From assembly GCA_044868295.1 (NCBI GenBank), contig JBIOWF010000228.1, positions 1 to 19,869 of the forward strand: a stretch of DNA of 19,869 bases. Reading direction: 5' to 3'. This document shows, piece by piece, positions 6,764-14,744 of the stretch; the first letter of the stretch is position 1; each line of letters opens with the position of its first letter. The notes below the pieces were generated by a model. It worked only from the letters and a program-made list of their open reading frames with translations. It had not been told where the DNA came from and made no database searches. Made by a program: the position numbers and the translations under genes. Source of the stretch: JBIOWF01 sp044868295 (lineage in GTDB: Bacteria > Actinomycetota > Actinomycetes > Streptosporangiales > Streptosporangiaceae).

Positions 6764-8470
6764 GTGATCAAGGCTGGATGGGTGCCGCGAGCGCTGGCCG
6801 GTCTCCTCACGGGCCTCGCCGTGTACTCCGCGCTGATCACGCTCATCCCGCCGTTGCGGCACCTGCTCCACCCGGTGACGTCGTTCGTCGACACATGGGT
6901 CCTCCCGCTGGGCGCCAACCTGGCGTACGCCGCGTTCGCCGGGCTGCTGGCGGGGGCGGTGGCGCGGCGCAAGAGGGTGGCCTACCGGATCGTCGTCGGC
7001 CTGCTGGCCCTCTCCGCGGTGGTGTACCTGCTCAGCGCGCTCGCCGCTGACAACGGCGTGCCGGCCGCTCGGTGGGAGTTGCTCGCCGGCGCGTCGGTCA
7101 GCCTGGCGCTGCTCGTCGTGATCGTGCGGGCCCGCCGGGAGTTCTACGCGAAAGTCCAGCCCGCGTCGTTCCGTAAGGCGCTGCTCACCCTGGGCGCGCT
7201 GCTGGCGGTCTCATTCGGCGTCGGCTACCTGCTGGTGACGGCCTTCCCCGGCACTCTCGACCCGTCGAGCAAGGCCGCCTGGACACTCAGCCACACCCTC
7301 GGCGGGGTCATCGACTTCGACCTGAGCGGGCACCCGCCGAGCTGGATCGCCTTCCTCATCGGATTGATGAGCGCCATCGCGCTGCTGACGGCCTTCGCCG
7401 TGCTCTTCCGCTCGCAGCGGGCCCGCGCCGTCCTGACGCCGCAGGACGAGACCCGGCTCAGGCCGCTCCTCGGCGAGCGGGACTCCCTGGCGTACTTCGC
7501 GACCAGGCGCGACCGCAGCGCGATCTTCTCGCCCAGCGGCAAGGCGGCGGTGTCCTACCGCGTCGTGAACGGCGTGAGCCTGGCCGGCGGCGATCCCGTA
7601 GGGGACACCGAGGCCTGGGACCACGCGATCCGGGCGTGGACCGAGCAGGCCGACGAGTACGGCTGGACGCCGGCCGCCATCGGGGTCAGCGAGGAGGGCG
7701 CCCACGCCTACCACCGGGCCGGGCTCAAGGTGCTCGAACTCGGCGACGAGGCGGTGATCGACGTCGCCGAGTTCTCGCTGCACGGCCGGGAGATGCGCGG
7801 TGTCCGCCAGGCGGTCAACCGGGTGGAGCGAGCGGGCTGCACGCTGCGGGTCCGCCGCCACGCCGACCTCTCGCCCGACGAGATGCGGCGCATCATCGAG
7901 CGGGCCGACGCCTGGCGGGACACCGAGACCGAGCGCGGCTTCTCGATGGCCCTCGGCCGGCTCGGCGATCCGCAGGACGGGCGGTGCGTCCTGGTCGAGG
8001 CGCTCACCAGGGAGGGCGACGAGGCGGCCCTGCTGTCGTTCGTCCCCTGGGGCAGGCACGGCCTGTCGCTCGACCTCATGCGCAGGGACCGGCAGGCCGA
8101 CAACGGGGTGGTGGAGTTCCTGGTGTCCGGTCTCGTACGGCACGCGGCACAGCTTGGCGTCACCAGGATCTCGCTCAACTTCGCAGTCTTCCGGTCGGCC
8201 TTCGAGGCGGGCGCCCGCATCGGGGCCGGGCCGGTGATCCGCGCGTGGCGGCGTCTGCTGCTGTTCCTGTCGCGATGGTGGCAGCTGGAGTCGCTCTACC
8301 GGTCGAACCTGAAGTACCGCCCCCGGTGGGTGCCGCGCTACCTCGCGTACGGCGACACCCGTGACCTGGTGAAGGTCGCCATCGCCTTGGCCATCGCGGA
8401 GGGCTTCGTACACCCGCCCGGTCTGCCCGGGCTTCTCCGCAAGGGGGACCCTTCACAAGCCACGCCGTGA
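6764..8470 (+). CDS. DUF2156/phosphatidylglycerol lysyltransferase domain membrane protein (MprF/LysX-like)
   Basis: A 568-residue protein with an N-terminal membrane half and a soluble C-terminal half. Hydrophobic helices occur at about 9-29, 45-66, 74-93, 107-123, 140-160 and 193-216. The C-terminal part from about residue 235 carries the tandem GNAT-like fold of lysyl-phosphatidylglycerol synthases; it includes ERGFSMALGRLGDP and the closing WWQLESLYRSNLKYRPRW, which aligns by eye with the QLESLYR-NxKF motif of MprF and LysX. Such enzymes move an amino acid from aminoacyl-tRNA to phosphatidylglycerol and so raise resistance to cationic peptides. Unlike mycobacterial LysX there is no fused lysyl-tRNA synthetase domain. 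The GTG at 6764 follows GGGGGAGGG. It is separated from pspAB by 139 bases and may have its own promoter. The amino acid and acceptor used cannot be told. Confidence 0.85.
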   Translation: MIKAGWVPRALAGLLTGLAVYSALITLIPPLRHLLHPVTSFVDTWVLPLGANLAYAAFAGLLAGAVARRKRVAYRIVVGLLALSAVVYLLSALAADNGVPAARWELLAGASVSLALLVVIVRARREFYAKVQPASFRKALLTLGALLAVSFGVGYLLVTAFPGTLDPSSKAAWTLSHTLGGVIDFDLSGHPPSWIAFLIGLMSAIALLTAFAVLFRSQRARAVLTPQDETRLRPLLGERDSLAYFATRRDRSAIFSPSGKAAVSYRVVNGVSLAGGDPVGDTEAWDHAIRAWTEQADEYGWTPAAIGVSEEGAHAYHRAGLKVLELGDEAVIDVAEFSLHGREMRGVRQAVNRVERAGCTLRVRRHADLSPDEMRRIIERADAWRDTETERGFSMALGRLGDPQDGRCVLVEALTREGDEAALLSFVPWGRHGLSLDLMRRDRQADNGVVEFLVSGLVRHAAQLGVTRISLNFAVFRSAFEAGARIGAGPVIRAWRRLLLFLSRWWQLESLYRSNLKYRPRWVPRYLAYGDTRDLVKVAIALAIAEGFVHPPGLPGLLRKGDPSQATP

Positions 8471-8586
8471 GGACGCCTTCCCATGGCCGGGCCCCCTGGT
8501 CGGTCCTGTCGGGAAAGAAGGTAAAGATTGTCACCTCCTTCCGCCACAATGGTGTGAAATATCGCGATTCGCGGGGGAGAAGCGAC

Positions 8587-10947
8587 ATGCCGGACCCGTT
8601 GCGGCCGGGAGACCCCACCAGGATGGGGCGTTACGGGCTCACGGCACGGCTGGGCGAGGGCGGCCAGGGCGTGGTCTACATGGGCACCGCCCCCAACGGG
8701 GCCCCGGTCGCGGTCAAGGTCCTGCGTGCCGACCTCGCCGGGGACGACGAGGCGCAGGCGAGGTTCGTCCGGGAGGTCTCGGTCGCCGAGCGGGTCGCCG
8801 CGTTCTGCACCGCGCAGGTCATCGAGACCGGCGTCGACGCCCACCGGCCGTTCATCGTCAGCGAGTTCATCAACGGGGCGACGCTGGCCGAGGTCGTCGA
8901 ACGCGACGGGCCACGCGGCGGATCGGCGCTGCACCGGCTCGCCGTCGGCACCGTCACCGCCCTGGTCGCGATCCACCAGGCCGAGATCGTGCACCGTGAC
9001 TTCAAGCCGTCCAACGTGATCCTCGGGGAGGACGGGCCGCGCGTCATCGACTTCGGCATCGCCCGCGCGCTGGACCGCACGTCCACGCTGACCTCGATGG
9101 CCATCGGTACACCCGCGTACATGACCCCGGAGCAGCTCGCGGGGGAGCCGGCCAGCACCGCCACCGACCTGTTCGCCTGGGCCTGCACGATCGTCTACGC
9201 CGCCACGGGCAAGCCGCCCTTCGGGACGGACAGCCTGCCTGCCGTGTTCAACCGCATCATGAACCACGAGCCGGATCTCAGTGGGATCGAGGAGCCGCTC
9301 CGCGGTCTGGTCGCCCAGTGCCTGGCCAAGAACGCGGCCGCCCGGCCCACGGCCAGCGAGGCGCTCCTCCGCCTGCTCGGCCACGTCCCGTCCACCGCCG
9401 GGCCCACCGCCGAGTCCACGGCCATCCTCCAGGTCGGTACGGCCACCGCCACCTCGGCGTATACCGACCCCGGCCGGCTGCCGATCCCGGCGGCAGGCCC
9501 CCCGCCGGGTGCCCTGGCAGGCTCCCCAGCCGGTCCCGTGCCGGATGCCGTGACAGGTCCCGCATCGGGCCCCGTGGCTGGGCCCGCGCCGACTGCCGTG
9601 GCTGGTCCGGGGCCGGTTGTCGCGCCCGGCCCCATGCCCGGCCCCATGCCCGGCCACGTGCCGGACCCCGGGGTGGCGGCCCGGTCCCCGCTCCCCGCCG
9701 CTGTGCCGTACACGCGGCCACCCGACTGGAGCGGGCCGGCACGGCCGGGAGGCGGGCCGGCGGCGCCGGCGATGCCGTACGTGCCGCCGCCGAACTGGAG
9801 CGCCCCCGCGCCGCCCTGGCCGGGCGACACCGGGCGGATCGAGGGAAGCCCGGCGACCGGGTCCGGTGCCAGGCGGAACCGGATGCCTATCGTTCTCGCC
9901 GTCCTCGCGGGAGTCGCCGTCATCGCCGGAGCCGCGTTCCTGGCCCCCAAACTGCTGGGCGGCGATCAGCCGCCTTCGCCGACGGCGACCGCCGACTCGA
10001 CCACTGAACCGAGCACTGAACCGAGCGCGGGACGGACCAGCGCGGGGCCGACGCCGCTGCCGTCACCGACCGGCACGGTCGACCTGCCGGGCACGTCGCT
10101 GGTCCTGTACGAGAACGCGGACGACCCCATCAGGCTCACGTCCTACTACGCGAACAAGCGGAAGGACCTCTACCTCAGGGGCAAGAAGAACTTCGCGAAG
10201 ACGACGAAATACTTCGAGGCGCTGGTCGAGAACGGCGGCGCGAGGGCGATCGGCGTGGACGTCAAGTACACGACCGCCGGCTACGCCACGGTCTCACTGA
10301 TCGACCGCGCCACGGGCAAGTCGAGCAAGGTCACGACCGTCAAGGCGCCGCTGTACGTGTGGGCGCCCGCCTGGTCGCCGGACCACTCCAAGATCCTGCT
10401 CAGCGTGCTCAAGTCCGAAGGAGGGAACAAGGTCAGCGGCGCCGGATTCGTGATCGTCGACGTGGCCGCCAAGACCGCGAAGTTCGTCCAGATCAAGAGC
10501 GGCGACGTGGGCAAGTGGTCGTACTTCTGGCGTGGTGACGGCCGGGCCGTCGGGACCTGGGCGATCAAGGGCGACCTTGAGCGCATCCGGTTCTACGGCC
10601 TGAACGGCAAGGTCATGACCACGCTGACCGGTGTCGGCACTCCGGTCGAGGTGAGCGGCGACGACGTGTCGCCGTCGGGCGAGCTCTTCCTCACCCGGTG
10701 CGCCAAGAAGGCCAAGGAGATCTGCGTCTGGACGACCAGCGGCACGGCGCGGGCGCGGGTGCCCTTCGACTCGGAACGGCTGGTCGGCTGGTATGACGAC
10801 CAGCACATCGCCGGTTGGCGCAAAACCGGCGCCCGATACGAGATCGTGGTGGTGGGCTTCTCGGGGACGGTGGTCCGCAGGTTGGGCACCGCTCCCGCCG
10901 CCGCGTACAAGGACGTCATTCTGCGCTACACCCGGGAGGCACGATGA
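8587..10947 (+). CDS. Transmembrane Ser/Thr protein kinase with extracytoplasmic beta-propeller-like domain
   Basis: A 786-residue Hanks-type (PknB-like) kinase. The catalytic domain (about 16-275) shows the P-loop LGEGGQGVVYMG, Lys44 in VAVKVL, HRDFKPSNV with Asp138, Lys140 and Asn143, DFG at 155-157, and GTPAYMTPEQ. A disordered Pro/Gly/Ala linker (about 290-430) contains short repeats such as PGPMPGPMPG and two related P-Y-x-x-P-P-x-W-S units. One membrane helix (about 434-456) is followed by a Ser/Thr/Pro stalk and a domain of roughly 270 residues with propeller-like blades (WAPAWSPDHSKILLSV, DVSPSGELFLT) and two close cysteines (RCAKKAKEICVW) that could form a disulfide. There are no PASTA repeats. 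ATG 8587 was chosen because GGGGGAGAAG lies just upstream and the kinase N-terminus fits; the open frame from 8467 adds 40 unlikely residues. The stop overlaps the next gene (ATGA). The ligand sensed is unknown. Confidence 0.92.
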   Translation: MPDPLRPGDPTRMGRYGLTARLGEGGQGVVYMGTAPNGAPVAVKVLRADLAGDDEAQARFVREVSVAERVAAFCTAQVIETGVDAHRPFIVSEFINGATLAEVVERDGPRGGSALHRLAVGTVTALVAIHQAEIVHRDFKPSNVILGEDGPRVIDFGIARALDRTSTLTSMAIGTPAYMTPEQLAGEPASTATDLFAWACTIVYAATGKPPFGTDSLPAVFNRIMNHEPDLSGIEEPLRGLVAQCLAKNAAARPTASEALLRLLGHVPSTAGPTAESTAILQVGTATATSAYTDPGRLPIPAAGPPPGALAGSPAGPVPDAVTGPASGPVAGPAPTAVAGPGPVVAPGPMPGPMPGHVPDPGVAARSPLPAAVPYTRPPDWSGPARPGGGPAAPAMPYVPPPNWSAPAPPWPGDTGRIEGSPATGSGARRNRMPIVLAVLAGVAVIAGAAFLAPKLLGGDQPPSPTATADSTTEPSTEPSAGRTSAGPTPLPSPTGTVDLPGTSLVLYENADDPIRLTSYYANKRKDLYLRGKKNFAKTTKYFEALVENGGARAIGVDVKYTTAGYATVSLIDRATGKSSKVTTVKAPLYVWAPAWSPDHSKILLSVLKSEGGNKVSGAGFVIVDVAAKTAKFVQIKSGDVGKWSYFWRGDGRAVGTWAIKGDLERIRFYGLNGKVMTTLTGVGTPVEVSGDDVSPSGELFLTRCAKKAKEICVWTTSGTARARVPFDSERLVGWYDDQHIAGWRKTGARYEIVVVGFSGTVVRRLGTAPAAAYKDVILRYTREAR

Positions 10948-11696
10948 AGATCTGGACCCATGCTCAGCACGTGGAGGCGATCGGGCGGGAGATCTCCCGG
11001 ATGGCCGCGGCCGTTCGTGATCGGGACCCGGAGACACCCGTCCCCACCTGCCCGGCCTGGGATCTGCGGGAGCTGGTCGCGCACACCGGCGGCGTCCATC
11101 GGTGGGCCACGGCGATGGTCCGGGACCTCTCCGAGCGCCGCTACGACCGGGCGGAGATGGACCTCGGGATTCCCGGGGACGCGAAGGAGTACGCCGACTG
11201 GCTGGAGGCGGGAGCCGTACCCCTCGTGGAGGCGCTGAACGGGCAGGATCCGGACGCGGAGATGTGGGCGTGGGGCGGCGACCGGCACGTGCGCTTCTGG
11301 TCGCGGCGGCAGCTCCACGAGACCGTCGTCCACCGGGTCGACGCCGAGATCGCCGTGGGGATCACCCCGCGCGTCGATGAGGAGATCGCCGCGGACGGCG
11401 TCGAGGAGTTCCTCGACGTGCTCCCGTATGTCCGCTGGCGGCCGTCGCTCGCCGAGTTGAAGGGCGACGGCGAGACGATCTCCTGGCAGGCCGACACCGG
11501 CGCGGGCTGGGTCATCCGGCTGACCCCCGACGGCTTCGTCTACGAGCGGTCGGGCTCGCCCGGCGACGTCACGGTTCGCACGGCCGCAGCCGGCGACCTG
11601 ATGCTCCTCGCCTGGGGCAGGCGCAGCCCGGAGGACTACTCGGTCGACGGTGACGCGAAGCTCCTCCGATGGTGGATCGACCACTCCAGCGTCTGA
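10944..11696 (+). CDS. Maleylpyruvate isomerase family mycothiol-dependent enzyme (DinB fold)
   Basis: A 250-residue protein with an N-terminal DinB/MDMPI four-helix domain and a C-terminal MDMPI_C-like domain. The metal-binding pattern is visible: His47 in WDLRELVAHTGG, then Glu126 and His130 in HETVVHRVD, spaced as in mycothiol-dependent maleylpyruvate isomerase. The C-terminal part ends with AGDLMLLAWGRR and a YSVDGDAKLLRWW segment, usual for this family. Members use mycothiol as cofactor in isomerisation or S-transfer reactions, but most actinobacterial paralogues have no known substrate. The ATG overlaps the kinase stop by four bases and a GGGAGG sequence lies just upstream, so it is co-translated with the kinase. 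Whether it is functionally tied to the kinase is unclear. Confidence 0.88.
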   Translation: MKIWTHAQHVEAIGREISRMAAAVRDRDPETPVPTCPAWDLRELVAHTGGVHRWATAMVRDLSERRYDRAEMDLGIPGDAKEYADWLEAGAVPLVEALNGQDPDAEMWAWGGDRHVRFWSRRQLHETVVHRVDAEIAVGITPRVDEEIAADGVEEFLDVLPYVRWRPSLAELKGDGETISWQADTGAGWVIRLTPDGFVYERSGSPGDVTVRTAAAGDLMLLAWGRRSPEDYSVDGDAKLLRWWIDHSSV

Positions 11697-11728
11697 CCCG
11701 GCACCTGGAAGCCGCCTCTGAACCGGCA

Positions 11729-11774
11729 CCCCTCGCTCTCCTGTGAGCGCTTGTGAGCGCCGGCGAGCGAGGGG
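11729..11774. terminator. Bidirectional hairpin between convergent genes
   Basis: A perfect 10-bp stem (CCCCTCGCTC at 11729-11738 with GAGCGAGGGG at 11765-11774) encloses a smaller GCGCT/AGCGC stem (11747-11751, 11756-11760). It lies between the MDMPI stop (11696) and the nadA stop (11800), which converge. No T-tract is present, so termination is inferred from placement. Confidence 0.5.
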
Positions 11775-11799
11775 CCGCCGAGGGCATCCGCGGGCCGGG

Positions 11800-12954
11800 T
11801 CAGGGGAGTGCGAGCATGCGGTCGAGGGCGACCTTGGCCCAGTGGGTCGTGTCGGGGTCGACCGTGATCTGGTTGACCACCTCTCCGGCCGCCAGGGACT
11901 CCAGCGCCCAGACCAGGTGGGGCAGATCGATCCGGTTCATCGTCGAGCAGTAGCAGACGGTCCGGTCCAGGAACGTGACCGTCTTGTCGGGGAACATCTG
12001 GCCGAGGCGCTTGACCAGGTTCAACTCGGTGCCCACGGCCCACGAGGAGCCGGCCGGGGCCTCCTCCAGCTTCTTGATGATGTACTCGGTCGATCCCACG
12101 AAGTCGGCCTTGGTCACCACCTCGTGCCGGCACTCCGGGTGGACGAGGACGTTGACGCCGGGAATGCGGGCGCGGACGTCGTCAACGCATTCCGCGGTGA
12201 ACCGGCCGTGGACGGAGCAGTGGCCCTTCCACAGGATCATCTTGGCGTTCGCGAGCTGCTCGGCGGTCAGGCCGCCACCCGGGCGGTGGGGGTTGTAGAC
12301 GACGCAGTCGTCGAGCGAGAAGCCCATCTCCAGCACCGCCGTGTTGCGGCCCAGGTGCTGGTCGGGCAGGAACAGGACCTTCTGGCCCTGCTCGAACGCC
12401 CACGTCAGAGCCCGCTTGGCGTTGGACGACGTGCAGACGGCGCCGCCGTGCCTGCCGCAGAACGCCTTGATGTCGGCGCTCGAGTTCATATAGGTGATCG
12501 GGACGACCTGGTCGGCTATCCCCGCGTCCTCCAGGGCCTCCCAGCATTCCTCGACCTGGTCGAAGGTCGCCATGTCGGCCATCGAGCACCCGGCCGCCAG
12601 GTCCGGCAGCACGACCTTCTGGGAGTCGCCGGTCAGGATGTCGGCCGACTCGGCCATGAAATGCACGCCGCAGAACACGATGTACTCGGCGTCGGGCCGG
12701 GCCGCCGCCTCGCGGGCCAGCTTGAACGAGTCGCCGGTCACGTCGGCGAACTGGATGACCTCGTCGCGCTGGTAGTGGTGGCCGAGCACGAACAGCTTGT
12801 CCCCGAGCTTCTCCTTGGCGTTGCGGGCCCGCTCGACCAGCGTCGGGTCGGAGGCGGGCGGCAGCTCGCCGGGACAGTCGACTCCGCGCTCGCTGTGCGG
12901 GTCGACGCCCTGGCCAAGGATGAAGAGCGGCAGACCGGTCTCGGTGGTCGTCAC
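11800..12954 (-). CDS. nadA: Quinolinate synthase NadA
   Basis: A 384-residue enzyme that condenses iminoaspartate with dihydroxyacetone phosphate to form quinolinate, the second step of de novo NAD synthesis. It needs a [4Fe-4S] cluster bound by three cysteines. Candidates sit in the conserved contexts IVFCGVHFMAESADIL (Cys95), WKGHCSVHGRFTAEC and VCYCSTMNRIDL. Other family motifs are LGHHYQRDEVIQFAD near residue 58, YMNSSADIKAFC, LFLPDQHLG, VHPEC and VGTELNLVKRL. Three starts are possible; I prefer GTG 12954 because AAGGGGG (12962-12968) is 7 bases upstream, whereas the GTG at 12960 would be only 1 base from it. No nadB or nadC follows, since the next gene downstream is convergent, so the aspartate-oxidising partner must be elsewhere. 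It diverges from erpA. Confidence 0.96.
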   Translation of the reverse strand: MTTTETGLPLFILGQGVDPHSERGVDCPGELPPASDPTLVERARNAKEKLGDKLFVLGHHYQRDEVIQFADVTGDSFKLAREAAARPDAEYIVFCGVHFMAESADILTGDSQKVVLPDLAAGCSMADMATFDQVEECWEALEDAGIADQVVPITYMNSSADIKAFCGRHGGAVCTSSNAKRALTWAFEQGQKVLFLPDQHLGRNTAVLEMGFSLDDCVVYNPHRPGGGLTAEQLANAKMILWKGHCSVHGRFTAECVDDVRARIPGVNVLVHPECRHEVVTKADFVGSTEYIIKKLEEAPAGSSWAVGTELNLVKRLGQMFPDKTVTFLDRTVCYCSTMNRIDLPHLVWALESLAAGEVVNQITVDPDTTHWAKVALDRMLALP

Positions 12955-12978
12955 GACCACACCCCCTTCGGGGACTTA

Positions 12979-12993
12979 TCGTCGAACTGACGA
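12979..12993. promoter_or_regulatory. Inverted repeat in the nadA leader (candidate operator)
   Basis: TCGTC (12979-12983) and GACGA (12989-12993) flank a 5-base centre about 25-40 bases upstream of the nadA start. A second imperfect palindrome, GCCG-AATATTC-CGGC, lies at 13016-13030. Either could be an operator for NAD or Fe-S control of nadA. I do not recognise the motif of a specific regulator. Confidence 0.3.
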
Positions 12994-13075
12994 CTAATCA
13001 TTACACACAGCCCCCGCCGAATATTCCGGCCCCCCGCAAGTGCTCCCGCGTGGGCGGAGCGACCACAACCTGGAA

Positions 13076-13105
13076 TGTGTACCGGGCGCCGGGTGTTGGT
13101 AGCGT
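13076..13105 (+). promoter_or_regulatory. Possible erpA promoter
   Basis: TAGCGT (13100-13105) resembles an actinobacterial -10 box, with a weak TGTGTA 18 bases upstream. It would give an erpA leader of about 60 bases. The -35 is poor, so confidence is low. Confidence 0.3.
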
Positions 13106-13172
13106 CTAAGTAGGACGTCAAAATCAATCGACCGCTCCCGGTGGGCGGTTGACGCAGACGCGGGAGCAGCAC

Positions 13173-13526
13173 ATGACGGTTGAGAGCAGCGAGACGACGC
13201 AGCAGGGCCTGATCCTGACTGACGCGGCCGCCGCCAAGGTCAAGAGCCTGCTGGAGCAGCAGGGCGAGGAGGGGCTCCAGCTGCGTGTCGCCGTACAGCC
13301 GGGTGGCTGTTCGGGCCTGCGCTACCAGCTCTTCTTCGACGACCGTTCGATGGACGGGGACGTGGTGTCGGACTTCGGTGGCGTGAGTGTTGTCACAGAC
13401 CGGATGAGCGCGCCCTACCTGGTCGGGGCGACCGTCGACTTCGTCGACACCATCGAGAAGCAGGGCTTCACCATTGACAACCCGAACGCCACGGGTTCCT
13501 GCGCCTGCGGAGACTCGTTCAACTAG
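13173..13526 (+). CDS. erpA: Iron-sulfur cluster insertion protein ErpA (A-type carrier)
   Basis: A 117-residue A-type Fe-S carrier of the HesB/IscA/ErpA family. The three cluster-binding cysteines are present: Cys46 in QPGGCSGLRY, and Cys110 and Cys112 in the C-terminal GSCACGDSF. The central LFFDDRSMDGD and FVDTIEKQGFTIDNPNA segments are also typical. ATG 13173 was chosen because GGGAG (13162-13166) is upstream; a TTG at 13149 would add eight residues without support. Such carriers hand clusters from the assembly scaffold to apo-enzymes. NadA, encoded divergently next door, is a [4Fe-4S] enzyme and a plausible client, and a cysteine desulfurase lies 2 kb downstream. A strong hairpin follows the gene, so it appears monocistronic. 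Confidence 0.95.
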   Translation: MTVESSETTQQGLILTDAAAAKVKSLLEQQGEEGLQLRVAVQPGGCSGLRYQLFFDDRSMDGDVVSDFGGVSVVTDRMSAPYLVGATVDFVDTIEKQGFTIDNPNATGSCACGDSFN

Positions 13527-13563
13527 GACAGGCCTGGGGACATGACCCAGCCGACGCACCTGC

Positions 13564-13595
13564 ACGCCCCGTACGGCCGCCGCCGTGCGGGGCGT
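13564..13595 (+). terminator. Strong terminator hairpin of erpA
   Basis: A 14-bp stem (13564-13577 with 13582-13595) contains a single T-G wobble and closes on a 4-base CGCC loop, 37 bases after the erpA stop. There is no T-tract, but the stem is nearly all G-C. It separates erpA from adoK. Confidence 0.7.
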
Positions 13596-13625
13596 CGTCG
13601 TGACCAGGGGCCCTGCGCGTCAGCC

Positions 13626-13654
13626 TTCGGTGCGGTGCTGAAGTCGCGTATTCT
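13626..13654 (+). promoter_or_regulatory. Candidate adoK promoter
   Basis: TTCGGT (13626-13631) and TATTCT (13649-13654) are separated by 17 bases, just after the erpA terminator. Transcription would start near 13661, leaving a leader of about 35 bases with the GAGGAG ribosome-binding site at 13682-13687. Confidence 0.45.
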
Positions 13655-13696
13655 TGCGGGGCTCATCGAGATGCTGACAACGAGGAGAATGACCCC

Positions 13697-14683
13697 GTGC
13701 GCATCGCCGTAACCGGCTCCATCGCGACCGACCACCTGATGACCTTCCCGGGCCGCTTCGGCGACCAGCTCATCGCCGAGCAGCTCGACCGGGTCTCCCT
13801 TTCCTTCCTCGTCGACGATCTGCAGATCCGTCGCGGTGGATGCGCGGCCAACATCTCCTTCGGGATGGGATGTCTGGGCCTCACCCCGGTCCTGGTGGGG
13901 GCCGTCGGCACGGATTTCACCGACTACCGGTCCTGGCTGGAGCGGCACGGCGTCGACTGCGGTTCCGTGCACGTGTCGGAGTTGCACCACACCGCGCGGT
14001 TCCTCTGCACGACTGACGAGGAGCACAACCAGATCGCCTCGTTCTACACGGGCGCGATGGCGGAGGCCAGGGAGATCGAGCTGGGTCCGATCGCGGACCG
14101 CGTGGGCGGGCTCGACCTGGTCCTGGTTAGTCCCAACGATCCGGCCGCGATGCTGCGGCACACGGACGAGTCGAGGAGCCGGGGCATCCCGTTCGCGGCC
14201 GACCCGTCGCAGCAGCTCGCCCGGATGCCCGGCGACGACATCAGCAAGCTGATCGAGGGCGCGGCCTATCTCTTCAGCAATGACTACGAGAAGGGGCTCA
14301 TCGAGCAGAAGACCGGCTGGTCCGACGAGGAGGTCCTCGGCCGGGTCGGCGTCCGGGTCACCACGCTGGGCCCCAAGGGCGCCCGGATCGACCGCGCGGG
14401 TGAGCCCTCCATCCATGTCTCTCCGGCGCCCGAGCTGGGGAAGGCCGACCCGACCGGCGTCGGAGACGCCTTCCGGGCCGGCTTCCTGTCGGCGCTCGCC
14501 TGGGGCCTGTCGCCGGAGCGCTGCGGCCAGGTCGGAAACCTGACGGCCACGCACGTCCTTGAGCAGATCGGCTGCCAGGAGTACGAGCTGGGCCAGAGCG
14601 TCTTCCTGGACCGCTTCGCGTCGGCCTATGGTCGGCACGCGGCCGACGAGGTCGCCTCGCACGTCCGGTGCCACTACGCCTGA
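13697..14683 (+). CDS. adoK: PfkB-family carbohydrate/adenosine kinase (AdoK)
   Basis: A 328-residue ribokinase-like (PfkB) kinase. The N-terminus (RIAVTGSIATDHLMTFPGRF) and SLSFLVDDLQIRRGG closely match what I recall of Mycobacterium tuberculosis AdoK (Rv2202c), an adenosine kinase of the sugar-kinase type that makes AMP from adenosine. The catalytic signature DPTGVGDAFRAGF places the base at Asp257; ADPSQQLARM and RVTTLGPKGARI are also conserved. It starts at GTG 13697 after GAGGAG at 13682-13687. In M. tuberculosis this gene likewise lies near an A-type Fe-S carrier gene and the ctaC/ctaF oxidase genes, and that synteny supports the call. General PfkB sugar kinase is the alternative. The stop codon lies in the first of five repeated CGCCTG elements. 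Confidence 0.88.
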   Translation: MRIAVTGSIATDHLMTFPGRFGDQLIAEQLDRVSLSFLVDDLQIRRGGCAANISFGMGCLGLTPVLVGAVGTDFTDYRSWLERHGVDCGSVHVSELHHTARFLCTTDEEHNQIASFYTGAMAEAREIELGPIADRVGGLDLVLVSPNDPAAMLRHTDESRSRGIPFAADPSQQLARMPGDDISKLIEGAAYLFSNDYEKGLIEQKTGWSDEEVLGRVGVRVTTLGPKGARIDRAGEPSIHVSPAPELGKADPTGVGDAFRAGFLSALAWGLSPERCGQVGNLTATHVLEQIGCQEYELGQSVFLDRFASAYGRHAADEVASHVRCHYA

Positions 14684-14744
14684 GCGCCGTTGCGCCTGGG
14701 TCCTACCGCCTGAACGTCGCCACGCCTGAGTGTCACCACGCCTG
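14677..14744. repeat. Five imperfect repeats of a 14-16 bp unit between adoK and the CBS gene
   Basis: The core CGCCTG(A/G) occurs at 14677, 14693, 14707, 14723 and 14739, with spacings of 16, 14, 16 and 16. The first copy contains the adoK stop codon. The reverse complement CAGGCG occurs once at 14757-14762. The unit appears to have arisen by local duplication. Confidence 0.6.

Noticed and set aside
8467..8586. Upstream in-frame start of the kinase adding 40 residues
   Set aside because: The added residues look like translated leader DNA, and the ATG at 8587 has a good ribosome-binding site directly upstream.
8338..9657. 439-codon minus-strand frame opposite the kinase, with a repetitive Gly/His/Arg start
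   Set aside because: The repetitiveness is the complement of the kinase's Pro/Gly linker.
9480..9830. Short tandem repeats that might suggest a mobile or CRISPR-like array
   Set aside because: They are in-frame Pro/Gly/Ala codons of the kinase's disordered linker, with no spacer structure.
13542..13712. 56-codon ATG frame between erpA and adoK
   Set aside because: It runs through the erpA terminator hairpin and the adoK promoter, has no spaced ribosome-binding site and encodes an Arg-rich sequence with no family features.
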